Shown one piece after another: positions 1 through 9,129 of a stretch of 37,758 bases of DNA (positions are counted from its first letter, which is position 1; every line of letters begins with the position of its first letter). The notes under the pieces were generated by a model. That model was not told where the DNA came from, did not search any database, and was given only the letters and a program-made list of their open reading frames with translations. Source of the DNA: Pelagibacteraceae bacterium AG-337-I02 (GTDB lineage: Bacteria > Pseudomonadota > Alphaproteobacteria > HIMB59 > GCA-002718135); NCBI GenBank assembly GCA_003282155.1, contig QBZY01000014.1, forward strand, positions 1-37,758, given 5' to 3'. The position numbers and the translations under genes were made by a program.

Positions 1-12
1 GTGATGAAGTAA

Positions 13-828
13 CCCATTATACCAAAAAAAATATTATCACCTGATGAAATTCATTATAGAATTAAAAATAATATTAAATTTAAATCAAATGAATTTTGGT
101 TAACCTTTGATGACGGATATAAAGATCATTACAATTTTGTAATTCCTATTTTAGATAAATACAATATTAAAGCTTCTTTTTATCCGGCAAATATTGATAG
201 TAAAATAACAAGAGTAATGAATGTTAATAAAATACAATTTATATTGTCTAGATTTAAAAATAAAAAAAAATTATTTAATGAAATAAAAAATATTTATTTA
301 GAAAAAAATAATTTGATTTCATTTAATAAATCAATCCCAAAAAAAATGGATACTTTTAATAAATATGATGATTTAATTACAAAAAGGATCAAATATTTAC
401 TATCAGTCGGTTTTCCTAATGATATAAAAAATAAAATTATAAATGCATTATTTAAAAAATATATAACAAATGATGAGAAAGATTTTGCAGAAAAACTCTA
501 TTTAAATATTAATGAATTAAAAGAGATAAAGAAACTAGGAAATGAAATTGGTGGTCACGGAAGTAAGCATCTTAAGTTAGAGTATTTATCTTACCAAAAA
601 CAAATTGAAGAAATTCTTAATGCAAAAAAATTTTTAATAAAACATAAGTTAATTAATAACGATTATTGGTCTTTTTGTTATCCTCATGGAAGTTATAACA
701 GTAAATCAATTAAGATTTTAAAAAAATTAAATGCTTCATGCGCTCTAACTATTAAAGAAGGAAAAATTAATAGAAAATCACCTTATGAATTTTCCAGATT
801 AGATACTAATAAATTAAGAATATATTAG
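13..828 (+). pseudogene. Polysaccharide deacetylase (NodB family), 5' end disrupted or cut off
   Basis: Frame 1 is open from 13 to the stop at 826-828 and encodes a NodB-type carbohydrate esterase domain. Metal/catalytic motif 1 (FDDGY) is at 106-120, the H-x3-H motif 2 (GGHGSKH) around 550-570 and motif 3 (FCYPHGSYN) around 673-699. The ending SRLDTN is usual for deacetylases in glycan loci. The first in-frame ATG (217) lies after FDDGY, so a protein starting there would lack the active-site aspartates. Upstream the frame is closed by TAA at 10-12 and offers no ATG, GTG or TTG. The gene is therefore broken by a nonsense or frameshift change, or the window edge carries an error. Frame 3 is open from base 3 to about 41, which allows a frameshift. 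It converges on the acyltransferase gene with a 15-bp overlap. The family removes N-acetyl groups from sugars; the substrate here is unknown. Confidence 0.7.
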
Positions 829-1809
829 ATTGGGTCTATCACTATCAGCATCTCCTTTATGAAGTTCAAAATCAATCTCTGATTTATAACAATAGTAAAG
901 TGGTTGATTTTTTATACCTTCATATGGCTCAAAATGATTTGGTATTATTTTCTTATTTTTTTTTATTTTAAATCCATTTAATAAAATATATTTTTCATTA
1001 AATCCCTTATATAAAAAATCAATATATTCAGACTTTTCTTTTATTAAAAATTTGTGAAGTAAACTCCCAATATTACTTACAGATGACCAATCACCAAATG
1101 TATCGATTATCCTTATAATAGAATAATTCTCAACTTTTATTTTTCTTACTATAATCAAAAGAACATTTTTATTATTTTTTTGAATATTTAAGAAACGATA
1201 TCTATATATAGGGTGTTTTTCGTATCTATATTTAAAATAATTATAGTTTTTAAACGAAATAACTTTGTGATTAAATATTGATTTACTAATACTTTTATTT
1301 TCTTTGATTTTAAAATTTCTTTCAATTAGAAAATTATTTTTAATTAGATTTTTTGATATTATTGTTTTTTTAACTGTATTATTTAAAATATAAAAATGCT
1401 TCATTTCTCCAACTTTGAAGTTAAGTTTTTTATATAATTGAATTATATTTTTTGTTAGTCCAATACCTCCAATGTATTTATATTTACTATTATTTAAAAA
1501 GTAATAAATTAATTTTAATCCATATACTTTATTTATATTTTTATCTAGACACCATATCCCCAACCATACGTGATCTTTTTTTAAATTATTTTTTGAATAA
1601 TCATTAATTGAAATAAACCCCAGTATACCAACAACTTTTTTTTCTGTATTTTCTAAAATAACAATTGATAACTTTTGCTTATTAATATTTCTGTGCTGCC
1701 ACTTTAAAAGTTTTGAATTAATAGATAGGATGTGTTTTTTTTTCCAATTATTATCAATAAATTTTTTAATATTAACAATTTCATTTAAATTTGCTAATCT
1801 AACATTCAT
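814..1809 (-). CDS. GNAT-family N-acyltransferase (glycan locus type)
   Basis: 331 aa. The N-terminal ~150 residues look like a GNAT fold: an opening MNVRLANLNEIVNIKKF, a central beta-strand segment VVGILGFISIN, and a GGIGLTKNIIQLYKKLNF segment resembling the acetyl-CoA loop and following helix. The C-terminal half is Lys/Asn-rich and I do not recognise it; two-part acyltransferases of this length occur in surface-sugar loci. It is last of a seven-gene minus-strand operon and shares 1 nt with the SDR upstream. Because the operon contains its own acyl carrier protein, KAS III and reductase, I infer that this enzyme transfers the resulting acyl group to an amine, probably on a nucleotide sugar. 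Substrate unproven. Confidence 0.6.
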   Translation of the reverse strand: MNVRLANLNEIVNIKKFIDNNWKKKHILSINSKLLKWQHRNINKQKLSIVILENTEKKVVGILGFISINDYSKNNLKKDHVWLGIWCLDKNINKVYGLKLIYYFLNNSKYKYIGGIGLTKNIIQLYKKLNFKVGEMKHFYILNNTVKKTIISKNLIKNNFLIERNFKIKENKSISKSIFNHKVISFKNYNYFKYRYEKHPIYRYRFLNIQKNNKNVLLIIVRKIKVENYSIIRIIDTFGDWSSVSNIGSLLHKFLIKEKSEYIDFLYKGFNEKYILLNGFKIKKNKKIIPNHFEPYEGIKNQPLYYCYKSEIDFELHKGDADSDRPNLIYS

Positions 1810-2492
1810 TACATATATCCACCATCTATATTAATGGTTGAGCCAGTGACATAGTCAGAATTTAAGATAAATTTTATGGCATTAGATATTGATTTAAAAT
1901 CACCTAAACTTCTTGTATCTGTGTTTCGTATAATATTTTTATAATCATTATTTTTAACTTTTTTTAATAAATTTGTTTTAAACAATCCTAAGCTTAAATA
2001 ATTAGATGTTATACCAAATCTACCGTATTCCTTAGAAATACTTTTACAATAGCCAAGTGTTGCATATTTAGAAGTCATATATCCGCTGATACCAGAATCT
2101 CCTTTTAAGGCTCTGGAAGAACCAATAAATATAATTCTACCCCAACTTTTATTTATCATAATGGGTAATATCTTTCTTACGACTTCATGTGGACTCAAAA
2201 GACCTTCATTAACTTCTTCTAATAACTCAGTTTTTGACTTATTTAATAACAAGTTATGTAAAGATAAATTATTAAAAAAAATTAGTGAAATTTTAGATGT
2301 TTTTAATTTATTTATATTTGCTAAAACTTGATTTGCATTTTTGTATCTTACTAGCTTTAAATCTTTTACTTTTTTAATATTCGTATAACTAGAATACGGT
2401 AAAATATTATAACTTTTAAAATTATTTTTAAAAATATTCCTTGCTATTTCTGATCCAGCACCAAAAATACATATTGTTGGTTTTATTGCCAT
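1809..2492 (-). CDS. Short-chain dehydrogenase/reductase, FabG-like
   Basis: 227 aa, classical SDR size. The catalytic YxxxK is Y138-K142 (YMTSK), preceded by the Ser pair S125/S126 (IGSSRA). The end, YVTGSTINIDGGYM, is the standard C-terminal SDR motif. The nucleotide-binding motif is atypical: where most SDRs have GxxxGxG it has GAGSEIA, so the last two glycines are Glu and Ala, a variant seen in glycan-locus SDRs. It overlaps the KAS III gene by 10 nt, so translation is probably coupled. Next to an ACP and a KAS III, the likely job is NAD(P)H reduction of a 3-oxoacyl-ACP to 3-hydroxyacyl-ACP. A sugar reductase remains possible. Confidence 0.75.
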   Translation of the reverse strand: MAIKPTICIFGAGSEIARNIFKNNFKSYNILPYSSYTNIKKVKDLKLVRYKNANQVLANINKLKTSKISLIFFNNLSLHNLLLNKSKTELLEEVNEGLLSPHEVVRKILPIMINKSWGRIIFIGSSRALKGDSGISGYMTSKYATLGYCKSISKEYGRFGITSNYLSLGLFKTNLLKKVKNNDYKNIIRNTDTRSLGDFKSISNAIKFILNSDYVTGSTINIDGGYM

Positions 2493-3436
2493 TTAAATAA
2501 AATACTTCCCCATGATAATCCAACTCCAAATCCGCTTATGCAAATAATTTTATTTTTTTTAATCTTATTTTTTTTTAAATATTTCAAAATTAAGTAAGGA
2601 ATTGATGAAGATACTAAATTACCAGTATTATTAAATGAATTTGGAACTTTCTCAAAATTTATATTTAATTTATTAATTATTTCATTAATTACAACTTTAC
2701 TGGCTTGATGTAAAAAAAGTAAATCAATATCTTTTACTTTAGATTTCTTCTGTAGTGAATTAATACTAATTGGTATCTTACTCATTGTAAACTGGAAAAC
2801 ATCACTACCCATCATATTTAAATTATTAGAATATAATTTTAAATTTGAATTATCCATATGTTTATTTAATTTGATTTTATCAAAGTTTGAACCATCATGA
2901 CCAAAATCATAAGAAAGCAAGTTGTTATTTGAAACTTTTTGAATAAAACTAGATGTCGAACCATCACTAAAAATTAAATTTGTAGAATTATCATTTTCTT
3001 TGATAAAATTTGAATATATTTCTGAAGATACTACTAGGGCGTTTTTATACTGACTTGAATTAAACAATGAATTTACAACAAATAATGCGTAAGGAAAACT
3101 GGAACATGACATTGAAAGCGTGGTTACAAATGTATTTTCTTTTAATTTGAGTTTAAAAGCTAAATTTTCTGCAAAACTTGGAATATTATTATTTGGATCT
3201 TGTGTGATAAAAATTAATATATCAGGTTTAATTTTTATTTTTCTCATCATCTTATTTGCACTCATAAATGCAAGATCAAAAACATTTTTTGAGATTTCTT
3301 TATGTAAAAATTTAAAACCAGTTTTATTTATAATTTTGGAAGCTCTATCTTTATTTACTTTTTTGGATAAGTAATCCAAAACATTGATCTTTTTATTACC
3401 TAATTGACTTTCAATATGGGTAATTTTAAATCCCAT
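2483..3436 (-). CDS. 3-oxoacyl-ACP synthase III-like (FabH family)
   Basis: 317 aa thiolase-fold enzyme with the full KAS III triad: C111 (LSMSCSSFP), H243 (LFLHQAS) and N273 (NNTGNLVSSS). The C-terminal glycine-rich strand GFGVGLSWG is also typical. The N-terminus is shorter and more diverged than housekeeping FabH, as in accessory KAS III proteins of glycan and secondary-metabolite loci. It lies 5 nt downstream of the acyl carrier protein gene and overlaps the SDR. Inferred role: one decarboxylative condensation on the local ACP to make a short 3-oxoacyl chain. It could instead act as an acyltransferase using the same triad. Confidence 0.8.
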   Translation of the reverse strand: MGFKITHIESQLGNKKINVLDYLSKKVNKDRASKIINKTGFKFLHKEISKNVFDLAFMSANKMMRKIKIKPDILIFITQDPNNNIPSFAENLAFKLKLKENTFVTTLSMSCSSFPYALFVVNSLFNSSQYKNALVVSSEIYSNFIKENDNSTNLIFSDGSTSSFIQKVSNNNLLSYDFGHDGSNFDKIKLNKHMDNSNLKLYSNNLNMMGSDVFQFTMSKIPISINSLQKKSKVKDIDLLFLHQASKVVINEIINKLNINFEKVPNSFNNTGNLVSSSIPYLILKYLKKNKIKKNKIICISGFGVGLSWGSILFKWQ

Positions 3437-3441
3437 AAAAA

Positions 3442-3663
3442 TTATATATTTTCTAAAGCTTTTATAATTTCTTTTACTGTAAACATCTCTGCCAAACCTT
3501 TAATTTTGGATGCTTTACCTTTAGTTTCTTTATCAAGAGCACTTAAAATGGATAACTGACCAAGAGAATCCCATTCTTCCAATGTTTCAGAACTATCATC
3601 TTCCTTTATTTCATCAACTTCAAGTGCAATTTTTATTACATCAATAATTTTGTCTTTATCCAT
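3442..3663 (-). CDS. Acyl carrier protein (stand-alone)
   Basis: 73 aa, the usual ACP length. The phosphopantetheine attachment Ser is S33 in EEWDSLGQLS, equivalent to the DSL motif. The first half is acidic, as expected of an ACP. Its start overlaps the dioxygenase gene by 8 nt and the KAS III follows after 5 nt. No phosphopantetheinyl transferase lies in the window, so a housekeeping one must charge it. It is not a housekeeping AcpP-type sequence; it most resembles the dedicated ACPs of flagellin or O-antigen sugar-acylation loci. Confidence 0.85.
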   Translation of the reverse strand: MDKDKIIDVIKIALEVDEIKEDDSSETLEEWDSLGQLSILSALDKETKGKASKIKGLAEMFTVKEIIKALENI

Positions 3664-4471
3664 ATGGTATTCTTATAGCATTTAAATCTCTCTCACCATA
3701 TTTATTTTGATCTAGTCTAGTAAAAAGAGGATTAAAGTATTTTTCACAACCCTCAAAATGATAATGAGTAACTTGACTAAATCTTGTAGAGTTTTTATTT
3801 TTTATTTCACCTGCACCATGCAAAATATTTGCGGACCAAATTAAAAATTCTCCTTTTTTTAATTTAGGAGTCAAGACTGTCAATTTTTTATCTATCATAA
3901 TTTTTTTTATATATTCTTCATACTTTGTATAATTATTCTTGATATCATTTTTATTTTTTGGAATTTCTAAGCCAAGTGTGTCTAACCATACATATGGTAA
4001 ATTATTGCTTCCTGGAACAATTGTTAATGGACCTGAATCTTCATGTATGTCTTCTAAAGCTACCCATACTCCTGCAAGATATCCATCTGGTTTTGTTGCA
4101 AAATGAAAATAATCACTATGCAAAGGTTGTTCAGTGCCTTTGAGGAAATTTATTGTTGAGAAAGGAATAGGTTTTTTAGCATAAAGTGATAATAATAAAT
4201 AAATTATATCTTGATGTATCGCAAGATTTTTCACAGATTTAATTTCTTTCCACATTTCTACTATTCTTGGACTTTCATTGTAATGAAAGATTTTTGGATT
4301 TGTTTTTATATCTCTTTTTGAATTTAGATGATTTTGAATATTTTCATTAATTTCATTTATCAGAGATATATTTTTAATATTAGATATTAAATATCCATTT
4401 TCATGAAAATAATTTTTACATTCCAATAAGTAGTCATTATCTTCTTTTATTTTAATTAAATCAACTCTCAT
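3656..4471 (-). CDS. Phytanoyl-CoA dioxygenase-family (PhyH) Fe(II)/2OG oxygenase
   Basis: 271 aa from the ATG at 4471, chosen because it overlaps the upstream stop as ATGA (4468-4471). An in-frame ATG at 4495 would add 8 residues inside the upstream gene. The iron triad is H118-x-D120 (LHSDYFHF) and distal H218 (ANILHGAGE). R230 (NSTRFSQ) is placed to bind 2-oxoglutarate. The PhyH hallmark GPLTIVPGSN is present. It probably hydroxylates an acyl or amino-sugar intermediate made by this operon, and its position just before the ACP suggests an ACP-bound substrate, which is inference. The family also acts on free small molecules. Confidence 0.8.
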   Translation of the reverse strand: MRVDLIKIKEDNDYLLECKNYFHENGYLISNIKNISLINEINENIQNHLNSKRDIKTNPKIFHYNESPRIVEMWKEIKSVKNLAIHQDIIYLLLSLYAKKPIPFSTINFLKGTEQPLHSDYFHFATKPDGYLAGVWVALEDIHEDSGPLTIVPGSNNLPYVWLDTLGLEIPKNKNDIKNNYTKYEEYIKKIMIDKKLTVLTPKLKKGEFLIWSANILHGAGEIKNKNSTRFSQVTHYHFEGCEKYFNPLFTRLDQNKYGERDLNAIRIPYG

Positions 4472-5178
4472 TTTGAATATCCCATATATACACAAGTCCA
4501 GAAAAAAATTGAACCAAATTTTTCTTCAAAATCTATTATTTTCTTTTTCTTTAAAGTTTCTAGAATAGTTCTTTTATTTTTTAAACTATCTGGAATAGGC
4601 CAATATGATTTTTCAATTAGAGAAATTTTAAAATTTTCCTTAGCTTTTTTAATTGCTTTATTATGATTACTTACGGATAATATAGGAAAAAAAATAATTC
4701 CATTTGGATTTAAGTAATATTTAGCTTGTTTAAGCATATTATTTAATAAAAATGTACCATCTTCGTCCTCAGAAGGTATAGAATTATCAAACCAATTGGT
4801 TTCACTAATTAAAAGAGAAGAGACACCAGAAATATCATCAATTATGAAATCAAATTTTTCTTCCCATCTATCAAAAATATTAGATTTAATTGCTTTAGCT
4901 TTAATTTTAAAGTTTTTAAAATTTAAATTTGAATCTAAGACTGCTCCATCATCTAAGTCTGACGCAAAAAAGTGATTATTGGGATAGTTATTATTTAATA
5001 AAATTGTTAATATTCCAGATCCACAACCTAAATCTAAGAATTTTTTTCCATGAAAATTATTTAATTTATTTAATTCCTTTGTAACACCATTTATTAATAT
5101 TCTTGATGTTTCAGTAGGTTTAAAAGAATTAGAATAATTTAAATTTTTCAAAATTTCTTTAAATTTTTTTAAACTCAT
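4468..5178 (-). CDS. Class I SAM-dependent methyltransferase
   Basis: 236 aa Rossmann methyltransferase. SAM motif I is KFLDLGCGSGILTILL (about residues 45-60), an acidic motif II is FASDLDDGAV, and a PrmA/HemK-like post-motif follows (FDFIIDDISGV). The DLGCGSGxL pattern resembles the small-molecule and ribosomal L11 methyltransferase group, but the DPPY/NPPY motif of N5-glutamine methyltransferases is absent. It overlaps the aminotransferase gene by 4 nt and the dioxygenase by an ATGA. It presumably methylates a product of the operon, for example an O- or N-methyl on a modified sugar or acyl chain; substrate not readable. Confidence 0.7.
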   Translation of the reverse strand: MSLKKFKEILKNLNYSNSFKPTETSRILINGVTKELNKLNNFHGKKFLDLGCGSGILTILLNNNYPNNHFFASDLDDGAVLDSNLNFKNFKIKAKAIKSNIFDRWEEKFDFIIDDISGVSSLLISETNWFDNSIPSEDEDGTFLLNNMLKQAKYYLNPNGIIFFPILSVSNHNKAIKKAKENFKISLIEKSYWPIPDSLKNKRTILETLKKKKIIDFEEKFGSIFFWTCVYMGYSK

Positions 5179-6431
5179 AAATTATTAAGTTTATCTAGCG
5201 TACTAAGAACTAATTCTGTATCTTGATTGTTGTTATAATGGACTATACTAAGGCGCACTACACCGTCACTTGTGCTTAATCCTAAGTCTTTTAGACATCT
5301 CCATGCATAAAAATTATCATTCCTAGTCGCTACTTTATTCTTTAAGAAAAAATTTGAAATTTCTTTAGAAGTTTTTGACTTAGAAAAAAATGAAATTGTT
5401 GGAGCTCTATTTTTATTTACAATCTTATTTCTTCCAATCAGATTTAAATCATCCATACATGAAATTTTACTTAGAATAGGATTTGCTAAATTTTCTTCAT
5501 GTTGTGCTATTAATGCATTAATTTTAGATATTTTATTTTGAATTGATAAATTATTGTCTTTAAAGTGATGATTGTAGAGATCATTAAAATATTCATAAAT
5601 TCCAACTAAAGATGATAATTCTTCATGATTAGGTCCGCCAGGATTAATTGTATAAGGATATTTTCCATTTAAAAATTCATGATTTTGATTAGGCAAATCT
5701 CTTAATATTTCTTCCTTTCCGTATAACAGAGCTAAATGAGGTCCGTAAGTTTTGTACAAACTAAATGTATAAAAATCAACATCTAGTTCTTTTACGTCAG
5801 GAAAACCGTGCGGTGCATAAGAAACACCATCCCCGATAACAATAATATTATTTTTATGAGCTAATTCTGAAATTTTTTTCAAATTATTTACTGATCCAAC
5901 AATATTTGAACAATGTGTCACTGCTAATATTTTTGTTTTATTAGTTATTAAACTCTCTAAATCAGATAATTTAAGTTCATGACTGTTCAAATCAAATTTC
6001 CATTCTATTATTTTTGCTCCTATTTCACTTAATCTCCTCCAAGGGCTAATATTTGCCTCATGATCTTGATTAGTTACAATTACCTCATCATCATGGTTTA
6101 TAAATTTTTTTAAAGCATTGGATAAAACATATAAGTTAATTGAAGTTGAACCCCCAATCAAAATTTCATTTTTTTTTGCATTAATCATTTGAGCAAATAA
6201 TTCTGTAGCTCGATCCATATTTTCGCCAGCAATTTTTGACATAGGATATTCCGCATAAGGTTGGACTTTTGTTGATGTCATAAAATAAGTTAGTTTATCA
6301 ATAACATTTTTTGGAACATAGCTGCCTCCTGCATTTTCAAAAAAAGACCAATCTTTTGATAGAGGATCTCTAAATGCTGGGAATTGCGATCTTACATAAT
6401 CTATATCAAGTTTAATATTTTCTAGTGTCAA
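5175..6431 (-). CDS. Class V aminotransferase / cysteine desulfurase-like PLP enzyme
   Basis: 418 aa, first gene of the seven-gene minus-strand operon. The PLP lysine is K227 in FSLYKTYGPH, the ring-binding Asp is D201 (VIGDGVSYAPHG), and the N-terminal FENAGGSYVP and HEANISPW segments are typical of the CsdA/isopenicillin-N-epimerase-like branch. The SLYKTYGPH active site and the absence of a clear mobile Cys loop argue against an IscS/SufS housekeeping desulfurase. Possible roles are transamination, racemisation or C-S cleavage feeding the modified acyl or sugar product; undecided. The promoter must lie in the 76-bp gap shared with the divergent aldehyde dehydrogenase. Confidence 0.7.
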   Translation of the reverse strand: MTLENIKLDIDYVRSQFPAFRDPLSKDWSFFENAGGSYVPKNVIDKLTYFMTSTKVQPYAEYPMSKIAGENMDRATELFAQMINAKKNEILIGGSTSINLYVLSNALKKFINHDDEVIVTNQDHEANISPWRRLSEIGAKIIEWKFDLNSHELKLSDLESLITNKTKILAVTHCSNIVGSVNNLKKISELAHKNNIIVIGDGVSYAPHGFPDVKELDVDFYTFSLYKTYGPHLALLYGKEEILRDLPNQNHEFLNGKYPYTINPGGPNHEELSSLVGIYEYFNDLYNHHFKDNNLSIQNKISKINALIAQHEENLANPILSKISCMDDLNLIGRNKIVNKNRAPTISFFSKSKTSKEISNFFLKNKVATRNDNFYAWRCLKDLGLSTSDGVVRLSIVHYNNNQDTELVLSTLDKLNNL

Positions 6432-6507
6432 TTTTTCCTCTTATTGTATATTCTTTTATTCTAATATATGAAAAAATAAATGAATAATTATTTAATCTGT
6501 CTCAGAT

Positions 6508-7938
6508 ATGATTGATAAACGTAAGTTTTATATAAATGGTACTTGGATTAATCCAATTATAAAGAATGATTTTGAAATTATTAATCCTTCAAATGAAAAA
6601 TCATATGCTATTATTTCTTTAGGCTCTAAAAAAGATGTTGATCTGGCAGTGAATTCAGCAAAGAATGCATTTGTTACATGGAGTCAGGTCGAAAAAAACG
6701 AAAAAATTACTTTATTAGAAAATTTACTTAAAATTTATAAAAGTAGATGGGATGAAATAACACAAACAATGTCTGAAGAAATGGGAGCCCCATTAGATTG
6801 GTCTTCATCAGCTCAAACTTCTTCAGGGGCAGATCATATCAATGATTTTATATTAAGATTAAAAAATTTTGAATTCGAAACAAAATTTAATCAAGACTCT
6901 AATAATTATATTGTTTATGAACCTATTGGAGTTTGTGGACTAATTACTCCATGGAACTGGCCTATTAATCAAATTACTTTGAAAGTAATTCCAGCTATAG
7001 CTACTGGTTGCACAATGATACTAAAACCCTCTGAAATCGCACCACTATCAGGAATGCTTTTTGCTGAAATTATTCATGAAGCAGGATTTCCTTCTGGTGT
7101 TTTCAATTTAGTAAATGGAGATGGTGCTGGCGTAGGTACAGATTTGTCATCTCATAACGATGTAGATATGATTTCTTTTACTGGATCAACAAGAGCAGGA
7201 AAACTTATTTCTAAAAATGCTGCAGATACTATTAAAAGAGTTTGTCTTGAACTAGGCGGTAAAGGTGGAAATATTGTTTTTAGTGATTCACATCCAAGTG
7301 CAGTAAGAGAGGGTGTTAGAAACATAATGAGTAATTCTGGCCAATCCTGTGATGCACCAACAAGAATGCTAGTTGAAAAATCAATATACAAAAGAGCAAT
7401 AGAAGAAGCGGCCGATGAAGCTAATAAAATCAAAGTTGATATTGCTTCTAAAAATGGAAATCATATCGGACCAGTTATTTCTAAAACACAATATGATAAA
7501 GTCATTGATCTAATTAAAAGTGGTATAGATGAGGGTGCCACCCTTATTGCTGGAGGACCAGATAAGCCTAAAGGGTTAGACAAAGGGTATTTTGTAAAAC
7601 CAACAATATTTACAGATGTTACTAATGAAATGAGAATAGGAAAAGAAGAAATTTTTGGACCAGTACTTTCAATAATTCCATTTGAGGATGAAGATGAAGC
7701 TATATCTATTGTAAACGACACATCCTATGGCCTAGGAAATTATGTTCAAACTCAAGATAAAGAAAAGGCAAAAAGAGTAGCAAGAAAATTTAGATCTGGA
7801 GGTGTATATATTAATGGTAATAGTGCTGATCCAGGAACTCCTTTTGGTGGTTACAGACAATCTGGTAATGGAAGGGAAGGTGGTGATTGGGGTTTGGAAG
7901 AATATTTAGAAATAAAAACTATCTGTGGATGGGAATGA
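6508..7938 (+). CDS. NAD(P)-dependent aldehyde dehydrogenase
   Basis: 476 aa, normal ALDH length. Visible active site: N150 (TPWNWP), general base E248 (CLELGGK) and nucleophile C281 (SGQSCDAPTR). The segment after ELGGK reads GGNIVF rather than the common SPxIVF. It faces the gamma-butyrobetaine-hydroxylase-like gene, convergent with a 1-nt gap. In the canonical carnitine route 4-trimethylaminobutyraldehyde dehydrogenase supplies gamma-butyrobetaine to the hydroxylase, so that is an attractive but unproven substrate. Betaine aldehyde or another omega-amino aldehyde is equally compatible with the sequence. Confidence 0.85.
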   Translation: MIDKRKFYINGTWINPIIKNDFEIINPSNEKSYAIISLGSKKDVDLAVNSAKNAFVTWSQVEKNEKITLLENLLKIYKSRWDEITQTMSEEMGAPLDWSSSAQTSSGADHINDFILRLKNFEFETKFNQDSNNYIVYEPIGVCGLITPWNWPINQITLKVIPAIATGCTMILKPSEIAPLSGMLFAEIIHEAGFPSGVFNLVNGDGAGVGTDLSSHNDVDMISFTGSTRAGKLISKNAADTIKRVCLELGGKGGNIVFSDSHPSAVREGVRNIMSNSGQSCDAPTRMLVEKSIYKRAIEEAADEANKIKVDIASKNGNHIGPVISKTQYDKVIDLIKSGIDEGATLIAGGPDKPKGLDKGYFVKPTIFTDVTNEMRIGKEEIFGPVLSIIPFEDEDEAISIVNDTSYGLGNYVQTQDKEKAKRVARKFRSGGVYINGNSADPGTPFGGYRQSGNGREGGDWGLEEYLEIKTICGWE

Positions 7939-7939
7939 T

Positions 7940-9079
7940 CTAAACTTTAATTTTATTAAAGTAATTTAATCTACCTATTATTTCATCTCTTTCAATATAA
8001 TAACCTTGAAGATGCCTATTCCCAGACTTTGGGTCAAATTCGGTTCTACCATGTAATACTCTTCTATTGTTAAAACAAAAAATATCACCAGCCTCTAATC
8101 TAAAATCAATTTTAAATTTTTTGTTTTGAAGAAGTGATGCAAAATATTGATATGCTTCATAAAATTTTTTCATATTTTTGGGCTCAACATCAATAGCACC
8201 CATTGCAGCCATACTAAATCTAATATCATTATAATCATTATCTTTTGTAAGAGTAATTATTGGTGAATGAAGAATTCTGACTGCTTTTTGAGTATAATCC
8301 GTATCTTTAAATTTTATATACGTTTTTGTAAGAATATTAAAAACATCTTTTTCATTTTTTTTTAAATAATTTGCAACTGCAAAACCATCTACAACAGATG
8401 ACAATCCACCATTAGCTTCATTGATTAAACAATGAAGAAACTGATAACCAGGAGCATATTCAAAATAAGGTAAATCCGTATGATTTCTTAATGCATCTGT
8501 TGTATAAGCAGTATTATTTGGTCTTGGAATATTAATTACTTCAAATGGTGTGCCAAAAAATGTTTCTCTATGATGACTTATTCTATTTAATATTTTAAAT
8601 GCAGATTTTTTGCTAGTTGGTGCATTTTTGATTAATGCAAAACCATAAGTATGAAGTAAATTTACCCATTTACTTAAAAATTTGTCATTTTTTATTACAC
8701 TATTATGATCAACAATAATTTTCTTTAAATTTTTTTTTAATTTACCATCCCAAAAAATATAAGGTGATTTATATTTTCGATTATTTATTTCGGTATAACA
8801 ATGATCTCTTAACCATTTTAAATTGAATTTGCTACTATGATCACCTTCACTCCAATCAATATTGAGTTTATTTTTTTCAATTTTATAATTTTTAGGAAAT
8901 ATATTTTTACTTACAGTTAAAATATTAAAGACTCGCATATTTGCAGTAGGATGTATTGCTGTTGGACAATTATCTCTCAGCCACATAAAATGGAATTTAC
9001 TTTCAAAATTATCTTTCCACAAAATACTTAAATGGTCATTCTTTTTTTCTAATCTTTTTACATGATATTTATTACTCAT
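7940..9079 (-). CDS. Gamma-butyrobetaine hydroxylase-like Fe(II)/2OG dioxygenase
   Basis: 379 aa. The N-terminal ~100 residues form the BBOX-type DUF971 domain, including FMWLRDNC and a second LKWLRDHC. The TauD-like catalytic domain follows with H200-x-D202 (NHTDLPYFEYAPG), distal H343 (RRVLHGRTEF) and 2OG-binding R355 (NRHLQGYY). The GYQFLHCL and VVDGFAVA segments match BBOX and trimethyllysine hydroxylase enzymes. The family makes L-carnitine from gamma-butyrobetaine, and a carnitine-degrading module sits at 34061-36383. Phosphonate-specific TmpA enzymes belong to the same fold family and were long misannotated as BBOX, so TMAEP hydroxylation is the main alternative (see the HD protein at 36384). 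Confidence 0.8.
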   Translation of the reverse strand: MSNKYHVKRLEKKNDHLSILWKDNFESKFHFMWLRDNCPTAIHPTANMRVFNILTVSKNIFPKNYKIEKNKLNIDWSEGDHSSKFNLKWLRDHCYTEINNRKYKSPYIFWDGKLKKNLKKIIVDHNSVIKNDKFLSKWVNLLHTYGFALIKNAPTSKKSAFKILNRISHHRETFFGTPFEVINIPRPNNTAYTTDALRNHTDLPYFEYAPGYQFLHCLINEANGGLSSVVDGFAVANYLKKNEKDVFNILTKTYIKFKDTDYTQKAVRILHSPIITLTKDNDYNDIRFSMAAMGAIDVEPKNMKKFYEAYQYFASLLQNKKFKIDFRLEAGDIFCFNNRRVLHGRTEFDPKSGNRHLQGYYIERDEIIGRLNYFNKIKV

Positions 9080-9129
9080 TTTGAAATATTTATATCTGAA
9101 TAAATTATCTTAGTATATTTAACAAATTA

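Noticed and set aside
7152-7721. Antisense open frames within the aldehyde dehydrogenase
   Set aside because: They mirror a strongly conserved gene, lack recognisable domains and have Leu/Ser-rich shadow composition.
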